64,000 bases of DNA from Sphaerimonospora mesophila NBRC 14179 = JCM 3151 (GCA_001552515.1 BCRI01000001.1:1-64000); one strand, 5' to 3'. Shown: positions 18,540 to 27,622, numbered from the stretch's first letter. Numbers and translations are program-made. Notes: generated from the letters alone by a model not told the origin.

Positions 18540-18780
18540 GTGATCTTGTAATTACTCGCAGGCCGCCCATCTGACCTGCGGTCCACCCTCGCTGATCTTG
18601 CAGAAACTCTCTCGATCACACTCTGACCCGCACATTCACCTTCCGTGATCTTGCACTCTTCACTGCAAGATCACGAAAGACGAATGTGCAGGTGGGGGCA
18701 CATCCTCGCCGTTTTTGCAAGATCACGGAGAGGGTCTGCCCAGCTCACAGCGGACATGTGCGAGAATTCGCAAGATCACG
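18540..18780. repeat. Array of GTGATCTTGCA-type repeats on both strands
   Basis: Six copies of an 11-mer close to GTGATCTTGCA occur in 240 bp. Three are forward, starting at 18540, 18592 and 18645; three are inverted, at 18664-18674, 18716-18726 and 18769-18779. The central forward and inverted copies form a long inverted repeat (18628-18691, arms of 28 bp with 4 mismatches, 8-nt loop). The array fills the gap between convergent xseA and asnB. It may act as a terminator, a mobile-repeat scar or a binding array; sequence alone does not decide. Confidence 0.75.
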
Positions 18781-18787
18781 GCGGAGG

Positions 18788-20632
18788 TTAGAGGGCGAGG
18801 CGGGTGCCGTAGTCCTCCAACCAGGCGTTGAACTGCAGGAGGCCCTCGATCGCCGACCGGGCTCCCTGGAAGCTGACCGCGCCCACGGGCTGGTCGAGCA
18901 CGTTGCGGATCTTCCTCGTGTCCACCAGGGGTGCCGCGGCGAAGTCGCCGTCCGCGATCAGATCGGCCAGCTCGGTACGCAGCGCCTGCTCGTAGGCCGG
19001 GTCCTGGGTCGAGGGGTAGGGAACCTTGCGGCGCTCGACCACCGAGCGCGGCAGCACGTCCTCCACCGCGGCGCGCAGCAGGCTCTTCTCCCGCCCGTCG
19101 AAGGTCTTCATCGCCCACGGCGTGTTGAAGACGTACTGCACGAGCCGATGGTCGCAGAACGGCACCCGCACCTCGAGGCCGACGGCCATGCTCATCCGGT
19201 CCTTGCGGTCGAGCAGAATCTGTACGAACCGGGTGAGGTGCAGGTAGCCGATCTCCCGCATCCGCTTCTCCAGGCCGGTCTCGCCCGGGAGATGGGGCAC
19301 CTCGGCCAGGGCCTGCTGATAGCCGTCGGCCCGGTAGGCGGGCAGGTCGATCTTGCGCAGCAGATGCTCGTCGAAGAAGCGGCCCCGCGTCGACTGCTCG
19401 GCGATGCCCGGGATGGCGAGCCAGGGAAAGGTGTCGGCGTTGACGGCGGCCGGCTCGTGGAACCACCGGTATCCGCCGAACACCTCGTCGGCGGACTCCC
19501 CCGACAGCGCCACCGTCGAGTGGCAGCGGATCGCCTTGAACAGCAGATACAGCGAGGTGTCCAGGTCGCCCAGGCCCAGCGGCAGGTCGCGGGCCCGCAG
19601 CGCGGCGGCCCGCACGTCATGGTCCATCAGGTCGGCCGAGTTCAGCACGATGTCACGATGATCTGAGCCGACGTGCCGTACGACGTCCTGGACGTACGGA
19701 GTGTCCGGGGTGTCGCGCATGTCGTCGGGCTGGAAGTTCTCCGCGTATCCGGTGAAGTCCACCGAGAACGACCGGACCCTTCCCCAGTTCTCCAGCGCGC
19801 GGGCGGCGAGCGCGGTCACCGCGCTGGAGTCGAGGCCGCCGGAGAGCAGCGTGCACAGGGGTACGTCGGAGATGAGCTGGCGGGCGATGATGTCGTCGAG
19901 CAGCTCGCGGATGGTACGGATGGTCGTGGGCAGGTCGTCGGTGTGCTCGCGGGCCTCCAGCCGCCAGTAGCGGTGCCCGCCGACGCCCTCCCTGCGCACC
20001 CGGACGATGTGACCGGGACGCACCTCGTACATGCCACGGAAGACCGCGCGCTGCGGCGTCTTCACGAAGGCCAGCAGCTCACGCAGGCCGTCGGCGTCGA
20101 CGACCCGTTCGGCGAGCGGGTTGGCGAGGATGGCCTTGGGCTCCGAGCCGAACAGCACCCCCTGAGGCGTCGGGTAGTAGTAGAGCGGCTTGATGCCCAT
20201 CCGATCGCGGATCAGCAGCAGCTCCTCGCGCCTGGCATCCCAGATCGCGAACGCGTACATGCCGTTGATGCGCTCGACGAGGTCCTCACCCCACTCCAGG
20301 TACGCCTCCAGCACGACCTCGGTGTCGCTCTGGGTACGGAAAGCGTGGCCGAGCCCGATGAGCTCGGTACGCAGCTCCCGGAAGTTGTAGACCTCGCCGC
20401 TGTAGGTCAACGCGGCCACGGTCTCGCCGTCCCGCTCGGCGATCATGGGCTGTCGCCCGCCCTCGATGTCGATGACGGCCAGCCGCCGGTGGCCGAACGC
20501 GGCGTGCCGGCCGAACCAGGTCCCTCCGGCGTCGGGCCCCCGGCACGCCATCGTGTCCGTCATGGCCTGCACGGTCTCCTGCTCCAACCGGAGGTCGCGT
20601 CCGTAATCGACCCAGCCGCTGATGCCACACAT
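18788..20632 (-). CDS. asnB: Asparagine synthase (glutamine-hydrolysing)
   Basis: 614 aa. The N-terminal glutaminase domain starts MCGISGWVDYG, with Cys2 as nucleophile after Met removal. The C-terminal ATP-binding synthetase domain has the PP-loop SGGLDSSAVTALAARA. This class converts aspartate to asparagine with glutamine-derived ammonia; relatives amidate peptidoglycan or natural products. The long C-terminal domain with LSGESADEVFGGYRWFH is intact. It lies inside the segment that splits xseA and xseB, 169 bp downstream of a response regulator gene on the same strand. Confidence 0.94.
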   Translation of the reverse strand: MCGISGWVDYGRDLRLEQETVQAMTDTMACRGPDAGGTWFGRHAAFGHRRLAVIDIEGGRQPMIAERDGETVAALTYSGEVYNFRELRTELIGLGHAFRTQSDTEVVLEAYLEWGEDLVERINGMYAFAIWDARREELLLIRDRMGIKPLYYYPTPQGVLFGSEPKAILANPLAERVVDADGLRELLAFVKTPQRAVFRGMYEVRPGHIVRVRREGVGGHRYWRLEAREHTDDLPTTIRTIRELLDDIIARQLISDVPLCTLLSGGLDSSAVTALAARALENWGRVRSFSVDFTGYAENFQPDDMRDTPDTPYVQDVVRHVGSDHRDIVLNSADLMDHDVRAAALRARDLPLGLGDLDTSLYLLFKAIRCHSTVALSGESADEVFGGYRWFHEPAAVNADTFPWLAIPGIAEQSTRGRFFDEHLLRKIDLPAYRADGYQQALAEVPHLPGETGLEKRMREIGYLHLTRFVQILLDRKDRMSMAVGLEVRVPFCDHRLVQYVFNTPWAMKTFDGREKSLLRAAVEDVLPRSVVERRKVPYPSTQDPAYEQALRTELADLIADGDFAAAPLVDTRKIRNVLDQPVGAVSFQGARSAIEGLLQFNAWLEDYGTRLAL

Positions 20633-20801
20633 ACCGCCGCCCCCGTCGATGTGTCGCTACATCACTACGGAACCCAGCAAACGGCCCATACATACCCAAA
20701 GCGGACATTCTTAAGGGTGGGCGCTCCACCACGAGCAGCGATACGTCGGTGACGGCATCTATCGTGGGAACCGTGGCCTGGCCGGCCGTGTCCGGTGACC
20801 C

Positions 20802-21491
20802 CTACAGCGGCGTCACGGTCTGGTTGAGCTCGGCGAGGGTGATGAGCCCGTCGTCCAGGGCGCGGCCGACGAGTTCGCTCTTGGTCCGCGCGGGCCGTCC
20901 CACGTTGGCGTACTTCACCCGCACCCGCGAGATGTAGGTGTCGACGGTCTTGACGGTGATGTTGAGCTTCGCGGCGACGAGTTGCTTGGACGAGGACGCG
21001 AACCACGCCCGCAGCACCTCGGTTTCGCGCTGGGACAGGCGCGGCCGACCGGGGGCGTCGTCGGAGATGAGGGCCCCGGACAGCGACGGCGTGGTGTAGG
21101 GCTCGCCCCGCGCGGCCGCCCTGATGGCGGGCACCAGGTGATCGGATCCTTCGCGCTTGGTCAGGTAGGCGAGCGCGCCGAGGTCGATGCATTTGATCAC
21201 GGTCACGTCGTCGGCGTGCTGGGAATACACGACCACACGCCTGCCGCTGTCGACCAGCCGCCGCAGCTCGCCGAAGTCCGGCCGGCCCGGCACCAGCTCC
21301 AAATCGAAGATCACCACGTGCGCGTCGGCGCCCGAGTCGGTCCAGACGTCGGCCAGCCGGTCCCCTGCGTCGATGACCTCGATCGGCGGCACCGCCTGGG
21401 CGCACCAGGAGCGAACGCCGGCGGCGATCGCCGCATGATCATCCACGATCACCGCGGTTATCGGTTCATCAGCTGCCGGGTCGGCTGCCAT
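20802..21491 (-). CDS. NarL/LuxR-type response regulator
   Basis: About 229 aa. The receiver domain has the acidic pocket (AVIVDDHAAI), the likely phosphoacceptor Asp in VVIFDLELVPG and the conserved Lys in YLTKREG. The C-terminal LuxR helix-turn-helix is LSQRETEVLRAWF to KTVDTYISRVRVKY. The start could be ATG 21491 or 21506; either overlaps the end of the upstream sensor-like gene, so translation is coupled. It is the output protein of a three-gene system with two membrane sensor proteins. Confidence 0.92.
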   Translation of the reverse strand: MAADPAADEPITAVIVDDHAAIAAGVRSWCAQAVPPIEVIDAGDRLADVWTDSGADAHVVIFDLELVPGRPDFGELRRLVDSGRRVVVYSQHADDVTVIKCIDLGALAYLTKREGSDHLVPAIRAAARGEPYTTPSLSGALISDDAPGRPRLSQRETEVLRAWFASSSKQLVAAKLNITVKTVDTYISRVRVKYANVGRPARTKSELVGRALDDGLITLAELNQTVTPL

Positions 21492-22582
21492 CGGGCCTCC
21501 ATCCATACCATGTCGTCCGTTTTCAACGTCTCGACCTGGACGCCGGGTGCCGCCGGGCTCGGGAGGTCCACCTCGCCGCAGTCCGCGACGACGCTGACCG
21601 ACACCAGGTCCGCACTGCCCACGACGGTGACCCGCGCCCGGGAATCGGCGGTGGCGAGCGTGGTCAGCACCGCCTCGGTGAGATCGCGCCGGACGGCCAG
21701 GGGCGGGGCAGGCCACTGGCCGCGTGCGTCCAGCTCTACCGTCACGCCCTTGCGATCGGCCACATCGGCGCAGTGTCGCAGCTCGTGCAGCAGGGGGTTC
21801 TGCACAGTGTCGGCCTCGGCGAACAGCCGGCGCATCCTGGCCGCCTCGATGGCGCAGCGCCGCTGGACCGCCGGGTCCTCGGGGCGGAGCGAGCCGTCGG
21901 CGAGCCCTTTCAGCAGCGGGATCGTGGTCGCCGACAACTCGGCGAACCGCCGCTGCCGGCGGCGGTGGGACTCCGCCGCGACGGCCTCGGCGACGCGCGC
22001 CTCTTCGATCTGCCGGTGCGAGGCCGCCGCCGCGGCGCTGAGCCCGTGCAGGATCGTCGCGACCACGGCCACGCACAGCGGGAAGCCGACCACGCTCACC
22101 GAGCCCGTGGCGAACCGGGCCAGCGCCTCGCGGCTGGGCTCGTCGAACACCAGCAGGTGAACCAGGGCGGTGAACTCGTGGGCGAGCAGGAACACCGCCG
22201 AGCTTCGCAGCGGGCGGTCCAGCAGCACGACGACACCTACCCAGTTGGCGGCGCCGAAGATCCAGTCCACGGCGGTCGAGGTGCGCCCGTCCGGCAGTGT
22301 CGCGTACGACAGGGCTGACGCGGCGAGCACTACGGCGATGACCGCCAGGCGCGGCGCGCCCCACGATCGCCGCCGCACGAGCAGCACGAACTCGGCGGCG
22401 AGCACCGCGCCCAGCACCGCGAAGGCCGCCACCTGCGCGAGTGCCGGCTCGTAGACGTCCAGGCGACGCAGCATGGCGGACAACCCGAGACCAAACACGA
22501 TCGCCACGGCGACGAGCAGCGTCGCGATCCGCAGGCCACGCCGCAACTGCTCCAGGGTCCGCACCTCGACGGCGTCACTCAT
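21458..22582 (-). CDS. Membrane sensor-like protein with degenerate kinase region
   Basis: About 374 aa. Six or so transmembrane helices fill residues 15-185 (LRIATLLVAVAIVFGLGLSA onward). A soluble C-terminal half follows, laid out like a NarL-type kinase (AVAAESHRRRQRRFAELSATTIPLLKGLADGSL) but with no His at the expected H-box position and no clear N, G1 or G2 boxes. It may therefore be a non-catalytic partner of the true kinase upstream. The ATG overlaps the preceding stop (ATGAGTGA), and its own stop lies inside the response regulator gene. Confidence 0.7.
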   Translation of the reverse strand: MSDAVEVRTLEQLRRGLRIATLLVAVAIVFGLGLSAMLRRLDVYEPALAQVAAFAVLGAVLAAEFVLLVRRRSWGAPRLAVIAVVLAASALSYATLPDGRTSTAVDWIFGAANWVGVVVLLDRPLRSSAVFLLAHEFTALVHLLVFDEPSREALARFATGSVSVVGFPLCVAVVATILHGLSAAAAASHRQIEEARVAEAVAAESHRRRQRRFAELSATTIPLLKGLADGSLRPEDPAVQRRCAIEAARMRRLFAEADTVQNPLLHELRHCADVADRKGVTVELDARGQWPAPPLAVRRDLTEAVLTTLATADSRARVTVVGSADLVSVSVVADCGEVDLPSPAAPGVQVETLKTDDMVWMEARWQPTRQLMNR

Positions 22583-23702
22583 CCCCGGCCCGCCATTCCA
22601 GCCGTACGAGGGTGCCCTCACCCGGAGCGGAGGTGATCGTGGCCGTACCACCGACGCGGTCCATCCTGCCGCGTACGGACTCGCGCAGACCGCGCCGGGT
22701 CTCCGGCACGTCCGCGAGCGAGAACCCCTTTCCCCGGTCGGCGATGTCGAGCCGCAGCGCCCGGGCGTTCCCACTCAGCCGGACGGTCGCCCGCGCCGTG
22801 CCCGCGTGGCGGCGCACGTTCGTGAGGGCTTCCCGCGCCGCGTCGGCGATGGCCCTGGCACTGTCGAACGGGAGCACCAGCCGCGCGGGGGCATCGAACT
22901 CCACGGCCAGTTGCGTCGCGTCGAGGTCGGCGCACAGCAGATCGACGAGGTCGGTGTGCCGGGCCGTCCGCCCGCTGTCGGAACGTAGCCGGTCCAGGTC
23001 GCGGCGGGCCTGCGGAGCCAGCCAGCCCGCGTCTGAGCGCACCTGGCCGGTGCCGACCATCAGCAGGGTCGTGGCCGCCGTGTCGTGCAGTGAGTTGGCG
23101 AACTCGCGTTCCTCGGCGCGCACGGCCGCGGCCACCATCGACTCGCCGCGGACCCGGGCGGCCTCGGCCGTGATCCGGTCGGCCCGGTCAGCGGCGTGGC
23201 GGACGAGCACCCACGCCGCTCTGGACAGTCCGGCTGCCGGCACCGCCCACAGTTGCCCGCTGAGCAGGCTCGCGTCCACCTCCGCCGCTCCCGCCGCGGC
23301 GAGGACGCCCGCTGCCCCGCCCCCGGCCGCCACCGCCGCCGCACCTCCCACCATCGGCGAGGTGTGCCACTGGCACGTCACACAGGCGAAGGTGATCAGC
23401 AGCCGCAGCCATCCGGTGTTGCGGTCCTCGATGGCGTCGGTCCAGAACACGCTCGCGGACAACCCCAGCAGGACGACCACGTCCAGCGCGACCGGCAGCG
23501 CGCCCCGGCCCGAGCTGAGCCACCACACGTAGCAGCAGGTCCAGGCCGCCGCCGCACCGGCCACGGACACGGTGGCCGCCAGGTGCTCAGGAGGTGCCCG
23601 GAACAGGGCGATCGCGCAGATCGGAACCAGGGTCGCCAGGCGCACGGCGGCCGCGTACCGGCGGCCGAACCGCACCAGCAGCCGCGCCGCCTGCCCAGCC
23701 AC
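22575..23702 (-). CDS. Sensor histidine kinase, NarL/DesK family
   Basis: 375 aa. Several membrane helices occupy the first about 170 residues, followed by a HisKA_3-type dimerisation helix with the phosphoacceptor His in EFANSLHDTAATTLLMVG. The ATPase region shows the N box (DAAREALTNVRRHAGTARATVRL) and a G-type box (DIADRGKGFSL). It is first in an overlapping operon with the degenerate sensor-like protein and the LuxR-type regulator. The GTG has GAGGTG upstream. Signal unknown. Confidence 0.9.
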   Translation of the reverse strand: MAGQAARLLVRFGRRYAAAVRLATLVPICAIALFRAPPEHLAATVSVAGAAAAWTCCYVWWLSSGRGALPVALDVVVLLGLSASVFWTDAIEDRNTGWLRLLITFACVTCQWHTSPMVGGAAAVAAGGGAAGVLAAAGAAEVDASLLSGQLWAVPAAGLSRAAWVLVRHAADRADRITAEAARVRGESMVAAAVRAEEREFANSLHDTAATTLLMVGTGQVRSDAGWLAPQARRDLDRLRSDSGRTARHTDLVDLLCADLDATQLAVEFDAPARLVLPFDSARAIADAAREALTNVRRHAGTARATVRLSGNARALRLDIADRGKGFSLADVPETRRGLRESVRGRMDRVGGTATITSAPGEGTLVRLEWRAGDE

Positions 23703-23840
23703 CCGTCACCTCGCTCGGCCCGCCCGTCTCGCCCGTCTCGCGATCTCGACGTGACGTAGCCTAGCCACCCGCCCTCTCGGTTTGGCGTGACTCATGTCGT
23801 CGCGCTGGGCGGCGCACCCTGATGGCCTCGGCGCCGCCGG

Positions 23841-25472
23841 TCATTTCAGACCGGCGAGAAAGGCTCTGGCCAACCGCTCTACGGCCGGCTGCGCGACCGA
23901 GGACTCGAAGATCGGCTTCTGGTAGCCTCCGGCGCCGACGATGCCACCACCGGTCGTCGTTCCTCTGAAGACGAGTTCGACCGTCCGGTCGCCGACCAGC
24001 ACCTTGATCAGAATTTCCTGCATGGGGTCCTCGTCCGGCCGCCCCGGCCTTGTGGTGGCGGACACCACGGCGAAGGCCCGCTCGCCGAGCCCGGAGAGCT
24101 CCCGGCGGGGCTCGTAGTCGATGTGAATGTTGTCGTTGCCGATGCCTTCCTTGGCACGGTAGCGGTCGTACTTCTTGGCGTCCCGGTCGAACTGGAACTT
24201 CGACCCGAGGTCGCCGTCACCCCAGTCGACCATGTGAACGCGCAGTTCCCCGCCCCGAGCGGTGTACTCCTCCCCGGGCCTGTGCGCGACCGGCTCTCTG
24301 AGGTTCCAGGTGCAGGTGGTCTGCTGGATCCTGCCGTCGTTACCGCTGACGGATGGCCCGGAAACAGTGGGGAAGAACGCCGACTCGATGTCCTTGACGG
24401 TGAGGATGGCGCACGGACCGTCGAGCTTCACCTTGCCTGCGTCCTTGGCCATCTCCGCGGTGATGAGCTCGGCGACCTTGCCGGCCGCGGCCCGCACCTC
24501 GTCGCCCGAGGGATACTTGCGCCCGGTGCGGTTGCTCCCGCTGTACGAGACCTCGATCAGCCACGGCCCCTGCCGGACGAACACGCCGGCCTTGATGCCG
24601 CTGGTCCCGAGCGAGGTCTGGCTGTACGACGCGTCGCCGTACTTCAGCTCGGCGAGACCGCCGAACGCCGATCCGGAGGTCCTCCCGTCGACCCGCTTGC
24701 CATCCCGGACGTTGACCCGCCGCTCATGCGCCTCCTTGTCCCTGTCGAACCGCTCCTTCGCGCGCTCGACCACGTTCTGCCTTTCAGTGCTCTGGGCCTC
24801 CACCGAGATGCTCAGCGTGCGATGGCCGATGACGCCGTTGCCGACGTCCATTTTGTTGTTGGACCACCTGCAGGCCGCCCGCTTCTCGGTTTCGGTGGCG
24901 GCCCCGGTGGACACGTCCCTCCCGCCGTACCGGCCATCGGCGACCAGGGTCTTGCGTACGCCGTCCGGAATGGCGGCGCAGAGCTGGTCGCCGGTGATCG
25001 GCCGCAGTTTCACCGGCTCGTCCGTCTTCACCGGTTCTGTCGTCGGCGGCCGGGCCGGATCACGCCGGTCCTGGACGGAGCCGATGGACGATCCGGGTGC
25101 TCCGTCACCGTCGCGTAGGAACATCCAGCCTCCGGCCGCTCCGGCGACCAGCACGACGCCGAGCACGATGGCGATCAGCGGCCCCTTCCCGCCGGACCCC
25201 CTGCGCGGTGCCGGCGGCCACGGCCCGCCGGGGCCGCCCGGTGGCGGTGCTCCCGGCATCGGTCCCCCCGGCATCGGTCCCCCCGGTCGTGCCGGTGGAA
25301 AACCACCGGGATGCCGGCCCGGTGGCCCGGGCGGCGGACCCGGCGGCCCGGGCATGCGATGTCCCGGCGGACCCGGCGGCCCAGGCGGCGGACCCGGTGG
25401 CCCCGGCATGCGGTGTCCCGGCGGCGACCAAGCGGGGTCCGGTCCCGGAGACGGAGGGTACGGGGTGGACAT
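23841..25472 (-). CDS. Proline-rich single-pass membrane protein with two extracellular domains
   Basis: About 543 aa. Residues 1-90 are a Pro/Gly-rich cytoplasmic segment with a duplicated block (GHRMPGPPGPPPGPPG occurs twice). One transmembrane helix follows (LIAIVLGVVLVAGAAGGWMFL). The exported part has two similar halves, each with a Cys pair and a CxW motif (CAAIPDGV...ACRWSNN and CAILTVKDIESAF...TCTWNLRE). They resemble DUF3558-type lipoprotein domains, though this family call is tentative. The ATG at 25472 has a GGGGGC ribosome site. The operon context gives no function. Confidence 0.75.
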   Translation of the reverse strand: MSTPYPPSPGPDPAWSPPGHRMPGPPGPPPGPPGPPGHRMPGPPGPPPGPPGRHPGGFPPARPGGPMPGGPMPGAPPPGGPGGPWPPAPRRGSGGKGPLIAIVLGVVLVAGAAGGWMFLRDGDGAPGSSIGSVQDRRDPARPPTTEPVKTDEPVKLRPITGDQLCAAIPDGVRKTLVADGRYGGRDVSTGAATETEKRAACRWSNNKMDVGNGVIGHRTLSISVEAQSTERQNVVERAKERFDRDKEAHERRVNVRDGKRVDGRTSGSAFGGLAELKYGDASYSQTSLGTSGIKAGVFVRQGPWLIEVSYSGSNRTGRKYPSGDEVRAAAGKVAELITAEMAKDAGKVKLDGPCAILTVKDIESAFFPTVSGPSVSGNDGRIQQTTCTWNLREPVAHRPGEEYTARGGELRVHMVDWGDGDLGSKFQFDRDAKKYDRYRAKEGIGNDNIHIDYEPRRELSGLGERAFAVVSATTRPGRPDEDPMQEILIKVLVGDRTVELVFRGTTTGGGIVGAGGYQKPIFESSVAQPAVERLARAFLAGLK

Positions 25473-25884
25473 TGCGCCCCCTAGCACTGACCGGCGATCG
25501 CCCGGCGGTCCCCTGGTTCCCGCCCTCGTTCGAGAACCGCGTTCAGGAACGCCATCGGCGATGTCGGACCGATGCCTCCCGAAGCTCGAGCACCGTGGTC
25601 CGCGGCGAAAGCGCATGCCGGGATGCCGTGATTCATGTCCTCTACCTCGCCCCCTGGAGTGCCTGTACATCGGCTGTTGCGAGCCTAGGGACGGCGCGAA
25701 TTCGGGCGTGTCAGGTGAACACCTGACAACGACATCACAGTTCGGTTCAGTCCTCGCAGGAGAGGCGATGAGCGCGTCGGGCACCCGCCACCCTCCCGGT
25801 TGCGCCGACGGCCGGGCGTTGCCAGGCTGGTGCTCTGCGGCCGGCCCCGGAGGCTGAAGCCCGGAGTATCCACGGGAGGATCCG
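25473..25884. other. 412-bp non-coding divergent region with one perfect dyad
   Basis: No convincing gene is seen. The frame of the proline-rich protein stays open upstream to 25910 but has no ribosome site and poor coding character. The notable element is the dyad at 25710-25727. The xseB ribosome site GGGAGGA is at the right end. Promoters for both divergent genes should lie here. Confidence 0.5.
25710..25727. promoter_or_regulatory. Perfect inverted repeat, operator candidate
   Basis: GTCAGGTGAACACCTGAC has 8-bp arms around a 2-bp centre, a size and symmetry typical of a dimeric repressor site. It lies 158 bp before the xseB start and 238 bp before the proline-rich membrane protein start. 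The regulator is unknown. Confidence 0.5.
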
Positions 25885-26169
25885 ATGACGAAGAGCACCA
25901 CCGGGAACACGGCGAAGCAGGGTTCTCAGCAGTCCTCGGCTGAGCAGACGCCGTCGTACGAGCAGGCGCGAGAGGAACTCACCGACGTGGTGCGCCGCCT
26001 GGAGACCGGCGGGCTGACGCTCGAGCAGTCCATCGAACTATGGGAGCGCGGCGAGCGGTTGGCCGCCATCTGTGAGGAGTGGCTTCAGGGGGCACGCGCG
26101 AAGCTGGCGACCGCGATCGCCCAGCGGCAGGAGCCCCAGCGGAACGGCTCGGCGGACGCCCCGTTCTGA
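25885..26169 (+). CDS. xseB: Exodeoxyribonuclease VII small subunit
   Basis: 94 aa. The conserved helical core YEQAREELTDVVRRLETGGLTLEQSIELWERGERLA is diagnostic of XseB. The flanks are longer and more polar than in most homologues. It assembles with XseA to form ExoVII. The ATG follows GGGAGGA. In most actinobacteria it overlaps or abuts xseA; here it has its own upstream region because of the intervening 7.4 kb. Confidence 0.95.
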   Translation: MTKSTTGNTAKQGSQQSSAEQTPSYEQAREELTDVVRRLETGGLTLEQSIELWERGERLAAICEEWLQGARAKLATAIAQRQEPQRNGSADAPF

Positions 26170-26186
26170 CCACGCCGGCAGGTCTG

Positions 26187-26738
26187 TCAGGACGTGGCGG
26201 AGACGGTCGCGGCGGGCCTGGGCTGGGCGACCAGCGACTCTGCGAGAGCGGTGAGCTCCGCCCAGTCGGCGGTGCCCGTGACGACGACGGTGCGATCGGG
26301 GAGGATCCGCACCAGCGACCGCTGGTTCTTGTCCTGGCGGATCCGCTCCTGCCAGGTCTCTCCGTTGATATCGCGGCTTCCGGTGACCTTGTCGGTGTTG
26401 GCCATCCGGTTGGCGAAGTCATCGAGCGGCCGCTCGTCGCTCTGCGCCAGCATCGCGTGCTGCCGCTGCGCGGTGGCGAAGCCCAGTCGCCAGGTCACGG
26501 CACCGCCTTCGTCGGTGAGGGTCGAGCTGTTCGGCACCCAGTCCGGCAGCACCTCACGCGGCGACACGATCTCGTACGTCGCGGCCCTCGCGGCGTTGGC
26601 CTGGTCGATCGAATAGTTCACCCGGGGAATGTGCTCGGTCCGGCTCTGCGGTGTGACGAGCAGGAAAAGCCCGACGCCGGCGAGGCAGACGAGCACCGCG
26701 AACACGTAACCGTAGATCCCCTGAGTGAACCGTCCCAC
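26187..26738 (-). CDS. DUF4245 membrane-anchored protein
   Basis: 183 aa: one N-terminal transmembrane helix (IYGYVFAVLVCLAGVGLFLLVTP) and an exported domain with the DUF4245 pattern (ATYEIVSPREVLPDWVPNSSTLTDE, VTWRLGFAT, VTGTADWAELTALAESL). The GTG at 26738 gives the usual length; the frame is open further upstream. The family is an actinobacterial neighbour of glpX and xseB (Rv1100 position in M. tuberculosis, from memory). Function unknown. Converges on xseB with 17 bp between stops. Confidence 0.88.
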   Translation of the reverse strand: MGRFTQGIYGYVFAVLVCLAGVGLFLLVTPQSRTEHIPRVNYSIDQANAARAATYEIVSPREVLPDWVPNSSTLTDEGGAVTWRLGFATAQRQHAMLAQSDERPLDDFANRMANTDKVTGSRDINGETWQERIRQDKNQRSLVRILPDRTVVVTGTADWAELTALAESLVAQPRPAATVSATS

Positions 26739-26791
26739 ACGAGCGAGACTACCGGTCACCCGGACCGGTGGCCGTACCAGCTCCGGGGGGT

Positions 26792-27424
26792 TCAGGGGCG
26801 CCGAATGCCGCCGATGAGGACAAGTGCCTCCTCGACCATCCGCCGGGCCGCCACCGGATCCTCCGAGAGCGTCACCTCCTGCACGACGGCCGCCAGTGCT
26901 CCCGTCACGACCACGACCAGAGCGTCCTCGTGCTCGAAAAGCGCGGCCGTCCGCCTGGCCCACTGACGCAGCCGGTCACGCATGGTGACCTCGAAACCGG
27001 GCGGGGCGTCCCCCCTGAGGAACAGCGCGGCCAGATCGCGTTCGTCGAGACAGCCCTCCAGGTAGGCCCGGGCTCCCGCCAGGAACTGCGGCATCGGATC
27101 CGTCTCCCCGGCGGCGCGGGCGGCCTGGACCGCGTCCCAGGTCCGCTGTGTCTGCCGCTGCTGGAACTCCTCGAACAGCGTGAGGTAGAGATCCGCCTTG
27201 CCGGAGAAATGGTGATAGAGACTGCCCACGCTGGCCTCGGCCCGCCGCACCACGTCGGTCACCCCGGCCTCGGCGAAGCCCCGGGTGACGAACACCTCCC
27301 TGGCCGCCTCCAGGAGCGCGACCCGCGTGGCCGCCCCGCGGGTGGCCACGCCGTGATCCCGAGCCGCCGCCGCACCGTGGTCCGACTCGCGCGTCGTCGC
27401 CGTCTGCTCCATGTCGCCGCTCAT
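26792..27424 (-). CDS. TetR/AcrR family transcriptional regulator
   Basis: 210 aa. A polar N-terminal extension precedes the helix-turn-helix (RVALLEAAREVFVTRGF, then VTDVVRRAEASVGSLYHHF), and a helical effector domain follows. It lies between DUF4245 and glpX, divergent from glpX by about 200 bp. No exporter or enzyme gene next to it suggests a ligand. A later ATG at 27412 is possible. Confidence 0.88.
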   Translation of the reverse strand: MSGDMEQTATTRESDHGAAAARDHGVATRGAATRVALLEAAREVFVTRGFAEAGVTDVVRRAEASVGSLYHHFSGKADLYLTLFEEFQQRQTQRTWDAVQAARAAGETDPMPQFLAGARAYLEGCLDERDLAALFLRGDAPPGFEVTMRDRLRQWARRTAALFEHEDALVVVVTGALAAVVQEVTLSEDPVAARRMVEEALVLIGGIRRP

Positions 27425-27622
27425 GTCGGCGAAGGATATCCCGGCCGGTCAGATCCCGAGTGATCCGGCGGCAAATGGCCGCCGACCAGCGACAACAGGT
27501 TCAGACCAATCGGACAAAAAACACTTAAAGAACTACGATCACTAATTGCCCTGATCGACCGAGACGACATAAAGACCGGCACGAAGGGCACGAGATAGTG
27601 AATCCGACTTTTAAGGGGATCG

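Noticed and set aside
25473-25910. N-terminal extension of the proline-rich membrane protein to 25910
   Set aside because: No ribosome site, poor coding character, and it would overlap the xseB start region; ATG 25472 has a ribosome site.
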